Shown: in pieces, positions 55,631-64,000 of the stretch
Numbering within the stretch: the first letter of the stretch is position 1
Layout of the letters: each line of letters starts with the position of its first letter
Origin: Ciona intestinalis
Taxonomy: Eukaryota > Chordata > Ascidiacea > Phlebobranchia > Cionidae
Direction of reading: 5' to 3'
NCBI RefSeq assembly: GCF_000224145.3
Contig: NC_020174.2
Location: 6,522,238-6,586,237, forward strand
DNA length: 64,000 nucleotides
Made by a program: the position numbers and the translations under genes
The notes under the pieces: model-generated
What the model saw: the letters and a program-made list of their open reading frames with translations, nothing else
Told to the model about the DNA's origin: nothing
Database searches by the model: none

Positions 55631-58444
55631 TTACAACCTTAAGTCGTTTTCATCATCGCCGCTAGATGTCGTAGGGAGTAGGTTCTCATTCGAACCCTCA
55701 AAGACGCAACAATTCAACTCGGTTTCGTCCATGTTTTGATAAGTTTTTCTATGCCGCACCTGTAACACAAAGGTTCTTAATATAAGTATATTGATCGTCT
55801 GCATGGTCGGCACTTTGCGGTGAAAACGTTAAATTTATCTATTTGTCATCCGTTAGATAAAACAAGCCGGGTGACTTTCTCCACACTCCGTATCCTCACA
55901 AACAAAAGATAATGTTTGGATTAATATTGGTCAAGCTAATGTTGCCAAACGTGTTTAAATATTTACATTCACCAAGATAATACGGTGGGTCGCCCACCAC
56001 TCCTATATGGGACGTCGGTTCAAACTAACCCCAACCGCGTCATGGTTAAAATGTTTCGTGAACTTTGGCCCAAACTACTCATCGCGTACAAAGTATATCA
56101 TACAATTTTATGTATGTTTTGCGATAACAACAAATTAATAATAAACTTGTTTCATGTATTTCTTATATAGTAACATATACGTATAAACACAATGAAATTA
56201 CGCGCAAAAGTTTAAGCTTACGGTCGATTGAATGTGTATAGTTGGCCGGGGTAAAATATTGACGTTTTAAAAAGTGTCGTTGTGATAATTAACAATTTAT
56301 ATTGGTGCCTATTTGTAGTGAATATCTACAGCAGATAGATACGTGTTTACTTTGGATATGCAACCTTGGTTGGAACATCTATACGCAGGAAGTGTTTTAT
56401 GATTTTAAAACTACGGTATTTATATACTTTACCTCGTGTGTATGATACATGGTTGTACAATGTATATGCACTCCAAGTTATAAATAAAGATAACTTGGAA
56501 CAGAAGCATCGTGACCGGTTTGAAACTTACATTTATTTATAGATTGATAAATATTTACTTGGCTAACAACATTCAATAGTAGCACCGTTAGTCACTAAGT
56601 TAGCTTCATATGGAATATTATTATAGTTTTGGTAGATAAAGCAGTAGTGTTCAGTGAAAAACGTGGTTATATTTGATCTTTGTACTCGATGTTGATTGGT
56701 TGGGTAATGGCGGGATATGTGAGAGTGGTCACGTATGCTCTGTGACGTCACATAACATTTGTGTGATGTCACAAAACAATACCAAAGTTACACCATGAGT
56801 GAATTTGTTGCATTTACATATTTAGGGATATATAGGTGTTAATTGTATAATCTTCCAAAACAGACGCCTGTAACAAATATTCGAGGTATTTTAAACAGAA
56901 GCGCATTAGGTAGAATTTGAAAGGCTGTTTTGGCAGTTTCGGATTTTGAACTAAACTTGTGTATACATGGGGAATAATGCTATATTAGGGCAACGAATGC
57001 GATTTCCTGAGTTACAGGGACACGTACATATAGCATACACTCGTACCTTAATCCATAGATATTGCATTGTAAATATAAGGGCAAGTATAAAACAGTTAAA
57101 GAAGATATGCCAGCAGAAGAAAATTGGTAACACCATCTGGTTGTTGCCGTCATCGGGGTCCCAGTGTTTCCCGTTCAATGGAAACAAAATGAAAGCGAGG
57201 TTAAAAAGCCAACTACCCATCTGTAATGAAAGATTCGTGGTTGATGTGAAATACATAGATGCAAAACATATTTTGGTTTAAATGTATATGTTGTTAGCAT
57301 TACAATACTACTGTACATAAACATATACGTACCTGCATCACTAATACTGTATGAGCCCACATCAACCGTTGATCAAACGGCCACCATATCTCAGCAGTTA
57401 GAACAACACACATAGATAAGTTGGCATATAATAGGAGGGTGTGGGCGTCCATTTCTAGCTCGTGCTGGGTGTAAACGGTTGCGGGGATAACAGCATGTTG
57501 TTTATAATGGTTGCATACGCCTTGTTATAGGAGATCACACTAGTTATGTACAAGTAACAATACGGTTGCAAAGCATATGAAACCTTGAGCGCAGTATAAA
57601 GTTGTCCCATTATCTTAACAAAGTCATATTGTAGTTCATAAACTTACACCCTACGTTGTACAACGGAGCAAATATTGACAAATACCTTTCCATGCCGATG
57701 AAAGAATAGTAGCAAAGCTGTGATATAGAAAGCTGCAGCGACTGCTGCCTTCTCTAACGAAACCAGCCGTTTCTTGGCGCATCTTATGCTTAACATATCC
57801 ACGATTCCACTTGCAGCGAACGACATATACATCGTGAAGTGCTGCCATTCGTTCAAATGCGCCTGTGAAGACATTGGTTGAAATTCTGATTAATTTACAT
57901 CATGCTAGCAGAAGTAACAGAATGTACAAAAGCGGGAGTTTCTAGGTTTTGCATAAGCTTATCAACTCCCCGATCTTACCCACGTTCCATCCGGGTAAAC
58001 CATGTACAGCTTATTGGTTCCGGGGGGGTAGAAAAGTTCTGCCATCGCCGCCCCGAATCCGTACAATATCTTCATAAAGGCGTCTAATGGAACCAATCTT
58101 AACCTGATGTGATGATGGGAATGATATTAAGGATTATGAATTGTTTAGCAGTCAGTGATGCATTTAAATGGACAGAAACATTATTTAGTCTCTATATTGC
58201 TCGTAAATTTCGTAGAATACGAGCAACGTATAACACTTAATCACAGCAACGGTAGCCAGACATGTTGCTTAGAAACATTTTACCTCTGCCACACTTTCCC
58301 CAACCATGTGGTCGCCATCTTGTTTGTCGTCTTCTTTCCAATTCTACCTTTCATCAAATGTTGCTTCGAATATTGAAAACAAAACACAATTCCGAATGAA
58401 TAGAACGCCAGCCCTGGCGAAATATGTCCTTCCCATGTTCCCAT
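55631..58444 (-). CDS. TMEM45-like (DUF716) multi-pass membrane protein
   Basis: Exons in gene order: 58284-58444, 57980-58083, 57686-57862, 57333-57464, 57047-57220, 55631-55759. The protein starts MGTWEGHISPGLAFYSFGI, as TMEM45 proteins start with a GH..PG motif. It continues AAMAELFYPPG, NEWQHFTMYMSFAASGIVDM (the family's hallmark WQH..MY), LLLFFHRHGK, HELEMDAHTLLLYA, MGSWLFNLAFILFP, and MVLPIFFCWH. About seven membrane helices and a short acidic cytosolic tail ending DDENDLRL are expected. TMEM45A/B are poorly understood membrane proteins of epithelia and neurons. Five of the six exons join in phase. The first junction does not: exon 1 ends with two spare bases (donor at 58283) but exon 2 needs one, so a small exon may be missing or one splice site misjudged. 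Confidence 0.85.
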
Positions 58445-58894
58445 GGTTATACCTGGGGTTTACTTTATTCACTTATTATGATCACCTTAAAAATATATAA
58501 TACGTTATTTTATATATGCAGTAGGATAAAACGCATTTCGCTTGTAAGCAACTTATATTTAAACCTTCTTTAATATCGTAAAGCAAATCGAACACGCGTC
58601 TATATTATTACTTCGCTATAAAGGTCCTTGGTTTAATATTAACCCCGTAAGAAATGATCGGGTAACTGATCGATAATGTTGCAACACCACAGCGTAACTT
58701 CTAACGCCTTGCTTGGTTGGTTAAAATACCTAGAACGTTCAAGGAATTCAATTTACACATGGCGTTACGTCATTCTACATGCGTAAACGAGTTTCGTAGA
58801 ATCATGTTTGTAATTCTTGTTCGTTTCTATCAAACTTTAATCGCTAATGAAACATTGCCGATATTTCCCACTAAACGAAATATCAGCAGGCACT

Positions 58895-58996
58895 TTATAA
58901 TAAAAAACCAAACGCGACAACAACCCACACAAACATTATAGCTGGCAATTCACCGCTCCTATTAACCGTATCTGGAATCCCGTGAATAGTTGCCAT
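58895..58996 (-). CDS. Possible 33-residue membrane micropeptide
   Basis: Minus-strand ORF MATIHGIPDTVNRSGELPAI followed by a hydrophobic helix (MFVWVVVAFGFLL) and TAA. The context AACAAATGG is a good start, and a TATCAG acceptor lies upstream. The shape is that of a single-pass regulin-like micropeptide, but short ORFs of this kind arise by chance. Confidence 0.25.
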   Translation of the reverse strand: MATIHGIPDTVNRSGELPAIMFVWVVVAFGFLL

Positions 58997-59844
58997 TTGT
59001 TCTTTTCCTTGGTTGCCGCACAAACCTGATATTCCCCTTCCAACCGCTTGTATGAAACACAAACATGACTTGCTGGTTACTTTCCATTCTCCATTATTGT
59101 GAATACGAAATGGAAGTTGAGACTGTTTGTTTTCATTTTACTTTAATATAAATACAACATTTTCAAACCGAAACTCAATTCATTAAACGGCGGTTCACAT
59201 GTGATCGCCTAACATAATTGCGAACATACATCTAAACTAAACTTTATGTTTCTGACATGTGAACTATACCTACCACAACATCAACCATGGCTGTTAATAA
59301 ATATTTTGACACAGTTGCCACCGGATCCTTCCACTCGCCAAATGAACCAAACCCATGTTTAGCGTCTTGGTTTGTATATTAACCAACCAACGCTTAACGA
59401 AGCCATCGCCTCACTGTCTTAGCTCATCTTTATATTACAAGCAAACATATCGCTTTTATTTACATTCCCTCCAACACGTCCATGTTTCAACAAGCTGTGA
59501 AATAAACAAATAAAAAAGTAATATTATGCCTGTTATTTCCTGCATAATTTCCGACGTTTACTCTTATGCCTCACTTATAGGGTATCATAGTTTTGTTGTT
59601 GTAGTTTTTTTGATTTCCGAGGTTGCGTGCTCTTGGACTGAACCCTATAGTTTTCGGACTCGTTCTGGATGCCTTATCAAAAGATTAGCACTGAAAAGTG
59701 GTCACCAAAAATATCTATTAGACAGTTGAGGTTTCGTGGGTTACTACGAGTTAAAACAATTAAACATTCGAATGTATAGCGTGCCAAAAGAAGTTTCATG
59801 CATGATCACTATTGCGTTACCGCTGGAAATCCCGCAACTTACAC

Positions 59845-60033
59845 TTAAACAACAGTAAAGCACAATAACAAATAAATCGCCAGCAAAATAACTTTGAAAA
59901 TGACGTCACTTATTTGACGGACAGAATCGGGTGGTTCCCCAGCTAGCCAACGTCGGTTTGTTTCAAAAAACTTTCTAACGGTTCGATGAATTGGGCGATG
60001 ACTGGGCATTATGGTCACGTGGATGCCATTCAT
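59845..60033 (-). CDS. Possible 62-residue tail-anchored protein
   Basis: Minus-strand ORF starting MNGIHVTIMPSHRP with a basic middle (TVRKFFETNRRW) and a C-terminal hydrophobic helix (FKVILLAIYLLLCFTVV). A GTAAGT follows just after the stop, so it might instead be part of a longer spliced gene. No family recognised. Confidence 0.25.
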   Translation of the reverse strand: MNGIHVTIMPSHRPIHRTVRKFFETNRRWLAGEPPDSVRQISDVIFKVILLAIYLLLCFTVV

Positions 60034-60550
60034 TATACGTCATGCTCGCTGTCGAGGTAATTACAGTGACAGCGTTGGGTAGAGTGACACCTCACACATC
60101 AATTGAACTGTGGTCACAAACCCAACTATAAGTTGAAACACTTCAACATCGCTTAAAACCATTTTACTGGTAAACTGGGTTCGCGAGAAATCGTCGTGGG
60201 TTGTATTTTAACGCTTCATTCAATTCAATCTTTTCAAACTAAACCTAAAAGTTTAAGTTAAATTTAGATAAACTAATCAACGAAACTATGCTCGGAGCAA
60301 AGTTAATCGCTGCAGCAAAACATGCTCTCCATTAAACTATCTTATGCTTCGGTTGTTTCTTCGAAGTTTTATATTCAAGTAAAACACAAACGCACCACAA
60401 ATGTTAAATTGCACATTCAATAAAAAAAATTGGAACAAATGAAATAAAACAAAAGGAAGAAGTTAGTTTGTCATTTCTTGGCGTATAAAGTGTTGGCGTA
60501 TCTCGTATACAGGGCGTCGGTGGGTTGGTTTATAACTCCATGTACAAACA

Positions 60551-61662
60551 TAAATATCACGATATGATAAATATCACGATATGATAAATATCACGATATG
60601 ATAAATATCACGATATGATAAATATCACGATATGATAAATATCACGATATGATAAATATCACGATATGATAAATATCACGATATGATAAATATCACGATA
60701 TGATAAATATCACGATATGATAAATATCACGATATGATAAATATCACGATATGATAAATATCACGATATGATAAATATCACGATATGATAAATATCACGA
60801 TATGATAAATATCACGATATGATAAATATCACGATATGATAAATATCACGATATGATAAATATCACGATATGATAAATATCACGATATGATAAATATCAC
60901 GATATGATAAATATCACGATATGATAAATATCACGATATGATAAATATCACGATATGATAAATATCACGATATGATAAATATCACGATATGATAAATATC
61001 ACGATATGATAAATATCACGATATGATAAATATCACGATATGATAAATATCACGATATGATAAATATCACGATATGATAAATATCACGATATGATAAATA
61101 TCACGATATGATAAATATCACGATATGATAAATATCACGATATGATAAATATCACGATATGATAAATATCACGATATGATAGATATCACGATATGATAGA
61201 TATCACGATATGATAAATATCACGATATGATAGATATCACGATATGATAAATATCACGATATGATCAATATCACGATATGATAAATATCACGATATGATA
61301 AATATCACGATATGATAAATATCACGATATGATAAATATCACGATATGATAAATATCACGATATGATAAATATCACGATATGATAAATATCACGATATGA
61401 TAAATATCACGATATGATAAATATCACGATATGATAAATATCACGATATGATAAATATCACGATATGATAAATATCACGATATGATAAATATCACGATAT
61501 GATAAATATCACGATATGATAAATATCACGATATGATAAATATCACGATATGATAAATATCACGATATGATAAATATCACGATATGATAAATATCACGAT
61601 ATGATAAATATCACGATATGATAAATATCACGATATGATAAATATCACGATATGATAAATAT
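60551..61662. repeat. 17-bp minisatellite, about 65 copies
   Basis: The unit AAATATCACGATATGAT repeats without interruption over 1.1 kb and is almost perfectly uniform. The only variants (GATAGAT, GATCAAT) cluster at about 61,180-61,270. Each unit contains TGATAA and the near-palindrome ATATC-AC-GATAT. The 17-bp period precludes a coding role. Confidence 0.98.
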
Positions 61663-61789
61663 ACGTTTTCACGGTCGAACTTGCTCTGGTATAACCATCC
61701 CATTTGTTGAAAGCTTATGCGAGGTGTCTTCAAACAATGGATTGTGGATCTCCATTGGTCCTTCCACTACCTGTGTATATGCATGGTAT

Positions 61790-61961
61790 GGTAGGGGGAG
61801 ATGGGACACATTTTCATTCTATTCTCTTGTCTCATTTGGTAGTATTCAAACAATTATATAACAGTTTTCTCACGACTCCCATATACCGTTGTTAATGGTT
61901 TAAAACACGATCAGGGTATTTAGATAGTATGCGCTAAAATTGTCCCGTCTTCCCCCACCCC
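61790..61961 (+). mobile_element. MITE, GATGGGACA family, best copy
   Basis: The ends GTAGGGGGAGATGGGACA and TGTCCCGTCTTCCCCCACC form imperfect inverted repeats of about 18 bp. The interior CATTTGGTAGTATTCAAAC and AAAACACGATCAGGG is shared with the copies at 10845 and 39905. Confidence 0.8.
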
Positions 61962-62022
61962 ATTTATACTTATTTTCTATACTAGGTGATTGAGTATGGC
62001 ATCGTATAATGAATCCAACATA

Positions 62023-62143
62023 TTAACCCACCGATGCGAACCCACTGCATTCATACACCGTGTATTCCCCATCACTCGTTTCTTCGTCGTTCATCTCCGC
62101 AGCGCCACCATGCGGCTCATGATCGTGTGTATGGTTGTGTATG
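62023..62143 (-). CDS. Terminal coding exon of an unidentified gene
   Basis: After an acceptor (TCTACTCAG, AG at 62144-62145) an open frame of 39 codons runs to TAA: HNHTHDHEPHGG, then AAEMNDEETSDG, EYTVYECSGFASVG. The acidic and His-rich, non-repetitive composition looks strongly coding, like the cytoplasmic end of a membrane protein. I could not find upstream exons on the minus strand within the window, so they may lie beyond 64000 or be too short to see. The product is unknown. Confidence 0.45.
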
Positions 62144-62224
62144 CTGAGTAGATATTACATGTCGAGTATTGGTATAACGTGTTATAATTTATGTTTATTG
62201 TTAATTTTTATATAACACACTTCA

Positions 62225-62355
62225 TATGACGTGCTACCATTGTGAGCGTATGTGTCCTTGGACAAGACCTTAAACGGTAATTGTTCCAACCCGGTGGTCG
62301 CTAATGGGTTGTTTAAATTATCAGCCATACATAAAATCACCCACGAAGTTACGCA
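62225..62355 (+). mobile_element. SINE copy without tail
   Basis: GTGCTACCATTGTGAGCG, GTGTCCTTGGACAAGACCTT, CCAACCCGGTGGTCGCTAAT, CCATACATAAAATCACCCAC. Confidence 0.85.
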
Positions 62356-64000
62356 AACCTGTTCGTTGCTTTAATCTTCTTTTTTGTTTGATTATAATGA
62401 AACACTTCGGCACTTTTATTTAAATTTCCGTCGCATTTCTGTCCAGAAAAATTATTTGAATTAAAAGCCAACATTTAAATCGAATACTCAATAGCTCACA
62501 GCGTTATACATATACGGTAGCATAAAGTTGAATATTGGCACCCATTATCGTCGTGTTTATTGTTGGAGGATTAAACAACTAATTGTGCACGCAGCCATAC
62601 ATAAGCTATCTATCCCATCAACTCACCGGTTCAAACGTTTGATCATGCAAAGGGTTGGGCCCTGTGACGCCATAAGCCGGGTAGTCCGTCTTCTTCGCCA
62701 ACCCGCTAACTTTAATTGCTCTTTACATAAAGTGATATTTGATAAATTGCCACAAGTAGCATCAAGTTTAAAACATTTTTATAAAAACAAATATTGTTCA
62801 AATCACAACAGTTTCCCAAGTTTTTGAGTAAATTATTTATTAAAACAAATAAAGTTAAAATTTTAGCGCGTCTAATCTGCTGTACAAACATGCGTTTACC
62901 TTGTGGGTTTGTGCCTAACACAGGACAATAGAAATTAAAACAACAATAAACACAACGTATAAAAACAATAAATCATAATAACACCCAACGCTGTTTTTGA
63001 CGTTTATATCAGCTGTGGGCATCTTATAGTTAACTTTATCTTTGCATTATATACCGTGTTCTGTTGCTTGTCGTGTGTTAGTCGCATAGGTTATATAATA
63101 TTTATGTGCATTCTATGTTCGTAACCCCTACAGCTCACCCCGCCTTTGATTGGTGGAAACCTCCGTTCATTGAAGCGTATCCATTGTTGATCAAAACAGA
63201 AGAATCGCTGGATCGATACAAAACCCTTTGTGACGTAACAAGCACATTGTTGTGCCTAAGATGACCGAGCGTTAAAAACGATTTTGAAGACTTTGTTTTT
63301 CGCGTGTTTAATGTTTGTCGTTATGATTGACACGGTTTTAGGAGGTGTGCGAAAAGAAAAACCTTTCTCATTGAAAAAACATTACCTTAGTTTAGTTGTT
63401 TCTTAATGGCGGGAAATATAAATGTTTAAACACGACATTGTAGTGGCTTATACATCATGTATTGCACCAACAGACCCATGTTAAACGCAACCACCATGTA
63501 CGTCACAGTGGGTCGATAAAAGCCACGTCACGCTAATTCGCGACTTCTATTTATACAATATTATAGATTGATGACGTATTCCGTGTTAACACTCAATCAC
63601 GTGACGTAATGAGCCAATATGAACGCTCACAAGTAAATTATAAATTTAAAAAGTCGCCAATAAGCACCAACATTGTTAAATAGAACCTCCGAGTTTGTGG
63701 CGAACTAACCTTGTTAAATATTTAAATCATGGAGTGCTCGCCAAATAAACACGTTCCTACTTACTCGAGTTGCCAATAATCAATAAACGACGTTGATTCA
63801 ATTTGCTTGGAAACAAATTATTCGAGTAAACTATTGACCCCGGCATTTACATTTTGTAGAAGCACCAACAATGGTTGGTTCGGCCAACCAGTAAGTGGTT
63901 TAACCACTTGTAGGTTGGTTTATCACCATATACAACATAATACCCACAGTATAATTTCCCCGCGTGTTCAAATCGGTTCTGATTATACCCCCAGTAGTAA
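62356..64000. other. Right-hand end, no gene assigned
   Basis: AT-rich sequence with no convincing exon chain on either strand. A CCAAT-type motif lies near 63150. Near the end a TTTTGTAG acceptor (about 63850-63860), an ATG (63871) and GTAAGT (63891) could mark a tiny first exon, but the GTAAGT is part of the palindrome at 63884-63918. Confidence 0.45.
63884..63918. repeat. Interrupted palindrome
   Basis: CCAACC at 63884-63889 pairs with GGTTGG at 63913-63918, and AAGTGGTT (63893-63900) pairs with AACCACTT (63902-63909) around one T. Confidence 0.85.

Larger units (their letters stand above)
58445..60550. other. Gene-poor stretch upstream of TMEM45
   Basis: About 2.1 kb of AT-rich DNA. Apart from the two short minus-strand ORFs listed separately I see no exon chain, RNA gene or repeat family. 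Confidence 0.5.

Noticed and set aside
60551-61662. CRISPR-like array
   Set aside because: The repeats are contiguous with no spacers, and the DNA is animal.

Overview
The window is animal nuclear DNA, almost certainly from the ascidian Ciona. It is AT-rich, with compact genes, introns of about 150-600 bp with GT-AG ends, metazoan gene families, a tRNA-derived SINE repeated many times, and several genes whose ATG sits just behind an isolated 3' splice acceptor, as expected for spliced-leader trans-splicing in tunicates. Assembly gaps lie at 1084-1133, 15071-15570 and 52698-52747, with isolated Ns at 43408, 43446 and 50377-50378.

Layout, left to right. A SINE-rich end (1-1.3 kb) is followed by an intronless UBE2D-type ubiquitin-conjugating enzyme (1664-2122, +). 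Next is a 14-exon RABL6/Parf-like GTPase gene (3128-8953, +), whose exons I could join in frame to 729 codons. Between 10 and 12.5 kb lies a stretch with good splice signals on + that I could not turn into a protein. Then come an intronless CDK5 (13237-14115, +) and the first coding exon of ERH (14898-14988, +), whose remainder falls in a 500-N gap. A very large endocytic receptor gene of the LRP2/megalin-LRP1 type fills 16.6-35.2 kb (+, 56 exons traced, 5' end not present).

On the minus strand follow an intronless 891-residue NB-ARC-like STAND NTPase (36078-38753), a doubtful multi-pass membrane gene (40.1-40.65 kb), a two-exon gene for a 59-residue secreted peptide (41767-42166) and a six-exon beta-1,4-galactosyltransferase (43114-45749). 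On the plus strand are SNRPE (47424-47714) and, closely behind it, a RABEPK-like kelch protein (47977-53470). Then come an unidentified intronless 264-residue protein (54249-55043, +) and a TMEM45/DUF716 membrane protein (55631-58444, -). The last 5.5 kb hold a 1.1-kb minisatellite, MITE-like repeats, two tiny membrane ORFs and one orphan terminal exon at 62 kb (-).

The genes are ordinary housekeeping, signalling and trafficking genes and do not form one pathway. The most striking feature of the window is structural: tandem arrays that begin exactly at, or contain, splice junctions. There are three in the LRP gene, and both splice sites of exon 3 of the galactosyltransferase abut one. Other oddities are a coding 24-bp minisatellite in the kelch gene, an 8-bp duplication frameshift in the same gene, a one-base frameshift in the LRP gene, intronless copies of normally intron-rich genes, and hAT-like elements with clear target duplications, one of them nested.
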